Origin: JAPHTQ01 sp050299175
GTDB taxonomy: Bacteria; Pseudomonadota; Gammaproteobacteria; Thiohalomonadales; Thiohalomonadaceae
Length of the DNA: 5,693 nt
Assembly: GCA_050299175.1 (NCBI GenBank)
Contig: JBNKVM010000024.1
Coordinates: 1-5,693, forward strand
Direction of reading: 5' to 3'
Shown piece by piece: positions 1-5,467 of the stretch. Both the position numbers and the translations under genes were made by a program. A model generated the notes under the pieces. That model worked only from the letters and a program-made list of their open reading frames with translations. It was not told the origin of the DNA and searched no databases. Position 1 is the stretch's first letter. The number at the start of each line of letters is the position of its first letter.

Positions 1-747
1 GGGCGGCGGCTGCGCAATCTCTTTCTGGCACTTACTGCGACTTCACTGGCATGGGGCGTGTTCACCGGCAGCTATTTCGGCACCGCACCTGCCACGGGTA
101 CGCCGCTGGGTGCGTTACACTTGCTTGATATCAACGATACCGAAACGATGATGCGCCTGTCGATCGTGATCGGTGTGCTGCATATCGCCATGGCCAATCT
201 GGCCGATGCCTGGCGTCGTCGCCATACTACCGGGGCGTTAGCCCCTATCGGTTGGGTGGTCATGCTGGCCGGGGCGATCGCCTTCTGGCTCGGTTCCGAC
301 GGCACCGCCCCGGCGGCACTGCTACAGGCGGGGCCGTGGGTGATGGCTGTCGGAGGTGCCGCAGTACTACTCTTTTCCGGCGAACAGGGCGGACTGTTGC
401 GGCGTTTTCTGGCCGGATTGTTGGCGCTGACCAAAGTGACTTCTGTCTTCGGCGATGTGCTCAGCTATCTGCGCCTGTTTGCACTTGGCATCGCCAGTGC
501 TTCTCTGGCGCTGGCCTTCAACGATCTGGCCGGTACTGTCGCCGCCCAGTCACCCGCGTTCGGCAAGTTGCTGGCGTTGCTGATTCTGTTGCTTGGCCAC
601 GGGCTAAATTTCACTCTGGCGATCATGAGCGGTTTCGTGCACGGCCTGCGGCTTAACTTCATCGAATTTTTCAACTGGAGCGTCTCGGACGAGGGCTATC
701 CCTTCCGGGCCTTTGCGAGGAAAGAGGGGGCAGAATGGAACAGTTAA
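1..747 (+). CDS. atpI: V/A-type ATPase subunit I (a-subunit homologue), C-terminal part, 5' truncated by window
   Basis: Membrane stator subunit of a V/A-type rotary ATPase. It forms the ion half-channels beside the K ring and anchors the peripheral stalk. The frame is open from base 1, so the true start lies upstream; 248 residues are visible, and the family is usually about 600-700 residues, so this is the C-terminal membrane domain. Several hydrophobic segments are visible, roughly at visible residues 4-28, 50-70, 80-100, 105-127, 138-175 and 188-218. Family landmarks are GVFTGSYFG near the visible N-terminus, GDVLSYLRLFALGIA with the expected essential arginine at visible residue 158 (codon 472-474), and GHGLNF...FVHGLRLNFIEFF near the C-terminus, which carries the second conserved arginine. 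The last 13 bases overlap the K gene. The cytoplasmic N-terminal half cannot be assessed. The family call is very secure; the symbol follows V-type usage and is not the small F-type AtpI. Confidence 0.95.
   Translation, partial: GRRLRNLFLALTATSLAWGVFTGSYFGTAPATGTPLGALHLLDINDTETMMRLSIVIGVLHIAMANLADAWRRRHTTGALAPIGWVVMLAGAIAFWLGSDGTAPAALLQAGPWVMAVGGAAVLLFSGEQGGLLRRFLAGLLALTKVTSVFGDVLSYLRLFALGIASASLALAFNDLAGTVAAQSPAFGKLLALLILLLGHGLNFTLAIMSGFVHGLRLNFIEFFNWSVSDEGYPFRAFARKEGAEWNS
718..730 (+). promoter_or_regulatory. Shine-Dalgarno region for subunit K
   Basis: A purine-only run, AGGAAAGAGGGGG, lies 4 bases before the ATG at 735, inside the end of the subunit I gene. Its GAGG core sits at a normal distance from 735. 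This favours 735 over the in-frame ATG at 747, which would be 16 bases from the end of the run. Confidence 0.7.
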
Positions 748-1184
748 TGATTACCCTGGGCTGGATCGGCATTTATGCGCCGATGGCGCTGGGCGCTATC
801 GGCAGCATCATCGGCTGTGCTCGTGCCGGTCAGGCCGCCTGCGGTGCATTGCTGGAGACCGAGAGCGGCCATGGTCGTTTCATTGGTGTCTCGGCGATGC
901 CTTCGTCGCAAACCATCTACGGCATCGTGGTGATGCTGACCCTCAGCCGCGCGGTCGACGCGATTAACGCGCCGGGATTGTTTGCCATTGGCGTGCTTGC
1001 CGGGTTGGCGCTGATGTTCAGCGCCATCTATCAGGGCAACTGCTGCGCCGCTTCGATTAATGTTTCCAAGAGCAAGTCGGAGATCTTCGGCCTCTCCATC
1101 GCCCCGGCGGCAGTGGTGGAAGGTTTTGCTGTCTTCGCCTTTGTTTTCGCACTGCTGCTGAGTGCGCAACTGCCGACGGGATAG
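735..1184 (+). CDS. atpK: V/A-type ATPase subunit K (rotor-ring proteolipid, 16-kDa type)
   Basis: Proteolipid of the membrane rotor ring, which carries ions past subunit I as the ring turns. At 149 residues it is the duplicated, four-helix form (family about 140-160): helices roughly 5-35, 50-72, 80-108 and 118-146. Against Enterococcus hirae NtpK, as I recall that protein, the Na+-site residues line up: MPSSQ at 55-59 for LPGTQ (Met55 backbone, Ser58 for Thr64, Gln59 for Gln65), Tyr62 for Tyr68, Gln100 for Gln110 and Glu129 for the essential Glu139. The first hairpin has no carboxylate in its second helix, so there is one ion site per four helices, as in V-type rings. The ATG at 735 overlaps the I gene by 13 bases and has a strong ribosome site. 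Subunit E follows after 6 bases. Na+ coupling is inferred, since H+-type proteolipids share most of these positions. Confidence 0.95.
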   Translation: MEQLMITLGWIGIYAPMALGAIGSIIGCARAGQAACGALLETESGHGRFIGVSAMPSSQTIYGIVVMLTLSRAVDAINAPGLFAIGVLAGLALMFSAIYQGNCCAASINVSKSKSEIFGLSIAPAAVVEGFAVFAFVFALLLSAQLPTG

Positions 1185-1190
1185 ACGATC

Positions 1191-1868
1191 ATGAGCGAAG
1201 CAGGCAAGGCATCCTCCGGTGTTCAGGAACTCATCGACCGGGTTCGTAACCAGGGGATTGAAAGCGGCCGCGAAGAGGCGCAGCGGTTGGTGGCCGAGGC
1301 CCACGAACAGGCGGCGCACATCGTGCGTGAGGCAGAGGAGCGTGCCGAGCGCATCATGCGCGATACCCAAGATCGCGTCGAGTCGGAAAAACGTGCGTCG
1401 CAGGATGCGCTGGAACTGGCGGTACGCGATGCGATCCTTGCGCTGAAAACCGAGATCACCACCCACTTCGCTGATCGCATGAAACGGCTGGTATCGATGC
1501 AGATGGCCGATCGCGATCTGTTGAACAGGCTTGTGCTGGAAGTGGCGCAACGGGTGCGTCCTGATGATCTGGACAAACATAAGCTGGGAGTGGAGTTACT
1601 GACCAAAGTGATCGGTGTCGACGAACTGCGTACCCGACACGAAGAGGTGAAAGAGGGAACGCTGACCCATTTTGTGCTTGCCGCTTCCGGCGAAATGTTG
1701 CGTGATGGGGTGGAACTCTCCGAGGCGACGGGACGCAGCAATGGTATTCGCGTGCGTCTCAGCGAAGGCGATATCGAACTGGACCTGAGTGATGAGGCGG
1801 TAGCGGATTTGTTGCTGCAACATTTGTTGCCGCGTTTCCGCGCACTGCTTGAAGGAATCGTCCGTTGA
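1191..1868 (+). CDS. atpE: V/A-type ATPase subunit E (peripheral stalk)
   Basis: Peripheral stalk (stator) subunit that connects the A/B catalytic head to subunit I. The protein has 225 residues, close to the bacterial family length of about 190-230. Residues about 10-90 form a long charged, alanine-rich helix with the spacing of a coiled coil (repeated EEAQRL, AEAHEQA, REAEERAERI). Residues about 100-225 form the globular C-terminal domain that sits on the head, ending in the typical IELDLSDEAVADLLLQHLLPRFRALLEGI-type pattern. The ATG at 1191 lies 6 bases after the K stop codon with only a weak GGG upstream, so translation probably depends on coupling to K. The stop codon overlaps the next gene's TTG start (TTGA). 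No gene for a separate G/H stalk partner is seen in the window. The C-terminal pattern resembles the E subunits of Chlamydia-type operons, a judgement made from memory. Confidence 0.92.
   Translation: MSEAGKASSGVQELIDRVRNQGIESGREEAQRLVAEAHEQAAHIVREAEERAERIMRDTQDRVESEKRASQDALELAVRDAILALKTEITTHFADRMKRLVSMQMADRDLLNRLVLEVAQRVRPDDLDKHKLGVELLTKVIGVDELRTRHEEVKEGTLTHFVLAASGEMLRDGVELSEATGRSNGIRVRLSEGDIELDLSDEAVADLLLQHLLPRFRALLEGIVR
1851..1856 (+). promoter_or_regulatory. Shine-Dalgarno site deciding the DUF2764 gene start
   Basis: GAAGGA lies within the last codons of subunit E. It is 8 bases before the TTG at 1865 and 14 bases before the in-frame ATG at 1871. The spacing favours the TTG, which also gives a TTGA overlap with the E stop codon; the codon type favours the ATG. 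Confidence 0.5.
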
Positions 1869-2551
1869 GTATGCAGCAGCCCTGTTATTACACCCTGGTG
1901 GCAAGCTTGCCTCATCTGCCCCGTTTCGATCGGGCCAAGCGCCTGCCGATTAACCGCGAACAACTGGACCAGCGTCTGGGTATGCTCAGCGATGAGGATG
2001 CCGAGGTGGCGCGATTGGCGGAACGTTTTATCGGTTGGCAGTACCAGCCTGTCGATCGAACCGATGAGGAGATGGTGGCTTTCCATCAAAAGGTATTGTC
2101 AGTCAGTGACAACCCGGTACTGCACGAAATCGTCGGTTTTCGCATGGCGATACGTACCGTGCTGGCGGCACTGCGTCGTCGCCGTTTCGGTGAAAGTGCG
2201 CCTGCTGCGGATGTTTCCTGGGGAATTGGCGCGTTGGCGCAGGATATCCGCCGCCACTGGAACGATCCCTGGTTCAGGCTCGAATCCCGTTACCCGTGGC
2301 TGCCCGGGATGGCGCGGTTGTTGGAGGAGGGCGACAGCCTGGCGCTGGAGCGACGAGTGCTGGAACTCAGTTGGGAGCACCTGGGACAGATCGCCGATTT
2401 CAACGGCTTCGGTTTCGATGCGGTACTGGGTTACCTGTTTCGCTGGGATATCGTCGCGCGTTGGCTCAGCCATGAACCGAAGGCGGCGGCAGAGAGATTT
2501 GAACAGTTGGTCACGGAGGCGATGGGTAACGATGCCGACATTTTCCACTGA
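1865..2551 (+). CDS. DUF2764 family protein of V-type ATPase operon (probable subunit C-like central stalk/socket component)
   Basis: A soluble 228-residue protein with no signal peptide or membrane segment. The N-terminus, YYTLVASLPHLPRF, is the signature of the DUF2764 proteins encoded between subunits E and A in Chlamydia, Borrelia and Bacteroidetes V-type ATPase operons. The rest is mostly helical and rich in Arg, Glu and Trp. A late segment (FDAVLGYLFRWDIVARW, about residues 184-200) recalls the helix patterns of subunit C (AC39/d), the socket joining the rotor shaft to the K ring. No recognisable subunit C gene is in the window, so a stand-in role is plausible but inferred from position and pattern only. 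The start is either TTG 1865 (better ribosome-site spacing, 4-base overlap with E) or ATG 1871 (two residues shorter). The 3' end overlaps subunit A by 20 bases. Family membership is fairly sure; biochemical role is unproven. Confidence 0.82.
   Translation: MSMQQPCYYTLVASLPHLPRFDRAKRLPINREQLDQRLGMLSDEDAEVARLAERFIGWQYQPVDRTDEEMVAFHQKVLSVSDNPVLHEIVGFRMAIRTVLAALRRRRFGESAPAADVSWGIGALAQDIRRHWNDPWFRLESRYPWLPGMARLLEEGDSLALERRVLELSWEHLGQIADFNGFGFDAVLGYLFRWDIVARWLSHEPKAAAERFEQLVTEAMGNDADIFH
2515..2519 (+). promoter_or_regulatory. Shine-Dalgarno site for subunit A
   Basis: GGAGG lies within the end of the DUF2764 gene, 12 bases before the ATG at 2532. It supports this start for subunit A over the long upstream-open reading frame. 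Confidence 0.65.
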
Positions 2552-4334
2552 GCAGCAAGGCGAGACCCGGGCCCGGGTGGTCGGCGTACGCGATAACCTG
2601 GTGACCCTTGAGGTTCACGAGGGGGCGGTACGCAAGAACGAAGTGGTCTACGTGCGCATCGGTGAGTTGGGATTGAAGGCGGAGGTATTGCGCATTCACG
2701 GTAATACTGCCGACGTGCAGGTTTATGAAGATACCCGTGGCCTGAGTGTCGGCGCTGAGGTGGAACTGACCGATGAACTGCTATCGGTGGCGCTGGGTCC
2801 CGGACTGCTGGGGCAGGTTTACGATGGTTTGCAGAATCCGCTGAATGTACTGGCACAGGATCACGGCTTTTTCCTGCCCCGCGGCGTCTATCCTGAAGCA
2901 CTGGATCGTAATAAACCGTGGGAGTTTACCCCGGCGGTCAATATCGGCAGTGAGCTGCGTGCGGGAGAGAGCCTGGGGACGGTGCAGGAGGGGCGTTTCT
3001 CCCACAAGATCATGGTGCCGTTCGATGAACCGGGAAAAGTGAAAGTGACCTGGATTCAGGGAGGCAACTTTACCGTGGACACACCCGTTGCGCGCGTCGT
3101 CGGCAGTGACGGCGAGGAACGCGAAGTGACCATGGTACAGCGGTGGCCTGTGCGCCGACCGATCCCGGAGCGAATGCTGGAGCGGCGGCTTGCAGAGCGA
3201 CTTTATCCGGATGAACCGTTGATCACCACTACCCGTATTATCGATACCTTCTTTCCCATTGCCCGTGGTGGTACGGCCTGTATTCCCGGTCCTTTCGGTG
3301 CCGGTAAGACAGTATTGCAGAGTCTGATCGCACGCTATTCTGCGGTCGACATCGTGATCATCGTCGCCTGTGGCGAGCGGGCCGGTGAAGTGGTGGAGAC
3401 CATTACCGAATTTCCGCGGATGAAAGACCCGCATAGCGGCGGTTCCTTGATGGATCGCACCATCATCATCTGCAATACATCCTCGATGCCGGTGGCAGCA
3501 CGTGAGTCGTCGATCTATACCGGCGTAACCATCGGTGAGTATTACCGGCAGATGGGTTACAACGCCCTGGTGATTGCCGATTCCACTTCACGCTGGGCGC
3601 AGGCGATGCGCGAGACCTCGGGAAGGATGGAGGAGATCCCGGGGGAAGAGGCTTTTCCAGCCTACCTCGATTCGGCAATTAAGGGGATTTACGAACGCGC
3701 CGGGGTATTACGCTGTCCTGACGATGCGCACGGCAGCCTGACTTTGATCGGTACCGTCTCGCCAGCTGGCGGCAACTTCGAGGAACCGGTTACCCAATCG
3801 ACCCTGGCCACGGTCAAAACTTTTCTCGGTCTTTCCGCCGATCGCGCCTACCGTCGTTTCTATCCTGCGGTGGACCCGCTGCTCTCCTGGTCGCGTTACT
3901 CCAGTCAGTTGCGTGACTGGTTCGACGAAAAGATGTCACCCGAGTGGACCGATGACGTGCAGGAGATGATCGCAATGCTGCACGATGGCGATGCAGTCCA
4001 CCAGATGATGCAGGTAACCGGGGAGGAGGGGATAACCCTGGAGGACTATGTGTTGTGGCAGAAGTCACGACTGATCGATACGGTCTATCTGCAACAGGAT
4101 GCATTTGACGATGTCGATGTCTCCATGCCACTGGAGCGGCAGCGTGAAAGTTTTCAACTGCTCAGGCATCTGATCAAACGGGAGTATTGCTTTGAGGACA
4201 AAGATCAGGTGCGTGAATTTTTTACTCACCTGAGTGGACTTTATCGCAACTTCAATTACAGTCGAACGGGCTCCGCGGAATATAGTCGTTACCGCCAGGA
4301 AATCGAGTCGCTGGCGGCGCAGCACATCGCTTGA
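2532..4334 (+). CDS. atpA: V/A-type ATPase catalytic subunit A
   Basis: Catalytic subunit of the soluble head; it hydrolyses or makes ATP at the A/B interfaces. The 600-residue length fits the family (about 580-600). Order of parts: N-terminal beta-barrel (about 10-80), the GPGLLGQVYDGLQNPL segment (89-104), the A-specific insertion (about 115-190), the nucleotide-binding core and the C-terminal helical domain (about 440-600). The P-loop is GPFGAGKT at 253-260, the catalytic glutamate region GERAGE is at 281-286, Walker B ends at Asp350 (ALVIADSTSRWAQAMRE), and SPAGGNFEEPVTQ is at 410-422. All key residues are intact. The ATG at 2532 has a GGAGG site and overlaps DUF2764 by 20 bases. The frame stays open upstream to about 1992, but that stretch is arginine/tryptophan-rich shadow of DUF2764 with no family similarity. 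A is the last gene before a terminator, while in familiar operons B and D follow it. GERAGE rather than GERGNE resembles the Chlamydia type. Confidence 0.98.
   Translation: MPTFSTEQQGETRARVVGVRDNLVTLEVHEGAVRKNEVVYVRIGELGLKAEVLRIHGNTADVQVYEDTRGLSVGAEVELTDELLSVALGPGLLGQVYDGLQNPLNVLAQDHGFFLPRGVYPEALDRNKPWEFTPAVNIGSELRAGESLGTVQEGRFSHKIMVPFDEPGKVKVTWIQGGNFTVDTPVARVVGSDGEEREVTMVQRWPVRRPIPERMLERRLAERLYPDEPLITTTRIIDTFFPIARGGTACIPGPFGAGKTVLQSLIARYSAVDIVIIVACGERAGEVVETITEFPRMKDPHSGGSLMDRTIIICNTSSMPVAARESSIYTGVTIGEYYRQMGYNALVIADSTSRWAQAMRETSGRMEEIPGEEAFPAYLDSAIKGIYERAGVLRCPDDAHGSLTLIGTVSPAGGNFEEPVTQSTLATVKTFLGLSADRAYRRFYPAVDPLLSWSRYSSQLRDWFDEKMSPEWTDDVQEMIAMLHDGDAVHQMMQVTGEEGITLEDYVLWQKSRLIDTVYLQQDAFDDVDVSMPLERQRESFQLLRHLIKREYCFEDKDQVREFFTHLSGLYRNFNYSRTGSAEYSRYRQEIESLAAQHIA
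2565..2578 (+). repeat. Perfect 14-base GC-rich palindrome early in subunit A
   Basis: ACCCGGGCCCGGGT reads the same on both strands and begins about 33 bases after the A start codon. On the mRNA it could fold into a 5-bp stem with a GGCC loop. It encodes ordinary residues (TRARV), so it may be only chance in GC-rich coding DNA. No function is claimed. Confidence 0.35.
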
Positions 4335-4342
4335 AGGGAGGT
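4334..4342 (+). promoter_or_regulatory. Orphan Shine-Dalgarno-like sequence after subunit A stop codon
   Basis: AAGGGAGGT begins at the last base of the A stop codon and matches the anti-Shine-Dalgarno well over GGAGGT. No ATG, GTG or TTG start follows at a usable distance: the next bases run TTAATCAGGCGTAAAAAA into the terminator. It could be a relic of a gene that once followed A (B would be expected) or a chance purine run. Confidence 0.4.
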
Positions 4343-4354
4343 TTAATCAGGCGT

Positions 4355-4383
4355 AAAAAAGCCGGGCAATGCCCGGCTTTTTT
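4355..4383. terminator. Bidirectional intrinsic terminator between convergent operons
   Basis: Six A, a 7-bp perfect stem (GCCGGGC / GCCCGGC) with an AAT loop, then six T. The structure works on either strand: it follows the ATPase A stop codon by 20 bases on the + strand and the isomerase stop codon by 14 bases on the - strand. This is a textbook Rho-independent terminator shared by both convergent units. The rest of the gap between the stop codons (4335-4397) holds only the orphan Shine-Dalgarno-like run. Confidence 0.93.
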
Positions 4384-4397
4384 GTTTATGCCAATAA

Positions 4398-5183
4398 TCA
4401 GTTGACCTTGATTTTGGCTTTTTCGCGCAACGCTTTGATGTAGTCGCTCAGGCGTTGCTGTTCGACGTTCTGCTTCAGGCGCTGTTTCACTTCCTCAAAT
4501 TTTGGAGGCTCTGCATTACGGGTGTCTTCCAGTTTGATGACATGCCAGCCGAATTTGGTTTGCACAGGTTCTTTGGTGTATTTGCCTTTTTTCAACTGGA
4601 GCAGTGCGCCGCTGAATTCGGGAACCATCTGTTGCGGTGCGAACCAGCCAAGGTCGCCACCCTGTTTGTTACTGGGACCAGTGGATTTGTTCTTGGCCAG
4701 TTCAGCAAAGTCGCCACCCATATCCAGCTCGGTGATGACCTTTTCCGCATCTTCCTTGGTCTTGAGCAGGATGTGGCGTGCTTTGTACTCGGTCATTTTG
4801 AAGTTGCCGAGCTTATCGTCGTAAAGCTTTTTCAGCTCGGCATCGGTGATCGGCGTGCTGGTGGTCGCCTTGCCCAATGCAGCACCGAGAATGACATTGG
4901 TGCGCAGCGCTTCGAGGTGTGCCAGAACATCTTTGTCCTTATCCAGGCCCTGTTTGATCGCATCCTGATAAACCAGTTCGCGGTTGACCAGCTCATCAAC
5001 GATTCGCTCTTTCGGTGCATTGGCGCCCTGGGTATTCATGGCCATGTATTGATCGAAATCTTTCTGCGTAATCTTCTCGCCGTTGACGGTGGCGAGCACT
5101 TCGTCGGCGGCCATGGCCTGGCCGGAGAGGGCAAGGGTGGTGGCCGCGAAAAAGATGAAGGCGGCGCGGTGCATCAGTTTCAT
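4398..5183 (-). CDS. Secreted parvulin-type peptidyl-prolyl cis-trans isomerase (PrsA/PEB4/SurA-like foldase)
   Basis: Isomerises prolyl peptide bonds and probably chaperones proteins in the periplasm. The 261-residue protein starts with a Sec signal peptide: MKLMHR, a hydrophobic stretch to about residue 20, and a likely cut after AMA at residue 25. Residues about 27-130 form a SurA/PrsA-like N-terminal helical region beginning VLATVNGEKITQKDF. The parvulin domain covers about 133-222: ARHILLKT with His137, FAELAKNKSTGPS at 159-171, GGDLGWF at 175-181 and FGWHVIKLED with His214. A C-terminal helix (about 226-256) packs back on the N-terminal part in relatives. There is no lipobox cysteine (no cysteine at all), so it is soluble periplasmic rather than a lipoprotein. 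The ATG at 5183 overlaps the bolA stop codon (ATGA) and has AGGAAGGAA 7 bases upstream. Its length fits short single-domain foldases rather than full SurA, which has two parvulin domains. Client proteins are unknown. Confidence 0.94.
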   Translation of the reverse strand: MKLMHRAAFIFFAATTLALSGQAMAADEVLATVNGEKITQKDFDQYMAMNTQGANAPKERIVDELVNRELVYQDAIKQGLDKDKDVLAHLEALRTNVILGAALGKATTSTPITDAELKKLYDDKLGNFKMTEYKARHILLKTKEDAEKVITELDMGGDFAELAKNKSTGPSNKQGGDLGWFAPQQMVPEFSGALLQLKKGKYTKEPVQTKFGWHVIKLEDTRNAEPPKFEEVKQRLKQNVEQQRLSDYIKALREKAKIKVN

Positions 5184-5467
5184 GAGTGTTTTCCTTCCTG
5201 GTTGCTTTCTTCGGGTGTTTCGGCCTTGATGGAGAGGGCGTGGATCTCGCTCTGCATGAGATCGCCCAGGGCATCATAGACCATGCGGTGTCGTTGAATA
5301 ACGGTTTTGCCTGCAAAATTGTCGCTGATTAAATGGACAGCAAAATGACCGCCGTTGCGGGCGCCAGCATGACCGGCGTGGGCGGCGCTTTGATCGTCGA
5401 TCTCCAGCAGCGCTGGCGCGAAGATGGCGGTGAGCTTCTCACGGATCATGGCGATGCGGTTGCTCAT
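5180..5467 (-). CDS. bolA: BolA family protein
   Basis: Small cytoplasmic BolA-fold protein of 95 residues (family about 80-105). Relatives pair with monothiol glutaredoxins in iron-sulfur cluster handling, and E. coli BolA also acts in morphology and stress control. Recognition rests on the N-terminal IREKLTAIFAPALLEIDDQS, the central GGHFAVHLISDNFAGKTVIQRHRMVYDAL, and the ending IHALSIKAETPEE, which match E. coli BolA closely in order and spacing. The conserved histidines of RHRMVY and IHAL are present. The variable loop (SAAHAGHAGARNGG) has histidine and no cysteine, so it is of the H type for metal binding. The C-terminal tail of about 10 polar residues is dispensable-looking. The start is the ATG at 5467, which overlaps the upstream YciI-like stop codon as ATGA and has AGAAGGT 6 bases before it. 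The stop codon overlaps the isomerase start in the same way. The glutaredoxin partner is not in the window. Confidence 0.95.
   Translation of the reverse strand: MSNRIAMIREKLTAIFAPALLEIDDQSAAHAGHAGARNGGHFAVHLISDNFAGKTVIQRHRMVYDALGDLMQSEIHALSIKAETPEESNQEGKHS
5191..5199 (-). promoter_or_regulatory. Shine-Dalgarno site for the parvulin gene
   Basis: Read on the - strand, AGGAAGGAA lies 7 bases before the ATG at 5183, inside the end of bolA. It supports that start over the in-frame ATG three codons later and implies strong translation on the shared mRNA. Confidence 0.7.

Noticed and set aside
744..2089. Two long antisense open frames (278 and 288 residues) opposite K, E and DUF2764
   Set aside because: They mirror well-recognised genes; the compositions (His/Arg/Gln-rich and Ser/Arg-rich) are typical of reverse-frame shadows in GC-rich DNA, and no family is recognisable.
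1992..2531. Reading frame of subunit A staying open for 180 codons upstream of the chosen start
   Set aside because: This part lies entirely over the DUF2764 gene in another frame, is rich in Arg, Trp and Ser, has no family similarity, and the 600-residue protein from 2532 already has the normal length and N-terminus.
4335..4397. Possible promoter or small RNA in the convergent gap
   Set aside because: The gap is only 63 bases, mostly filled by the terminator hairpin, with no -10/-35 pair and both flanking genes ending there.
4455..5279. Open frame of 274 residues on the + strand, longer than the parvulin gene it opposes
   Set aside because: It is a Phe/Leu/Gly-rich shadow of the parvulin gene, has no recognisable family, and the - strand gene has a signal peptide, conserved domain and ribosome site.
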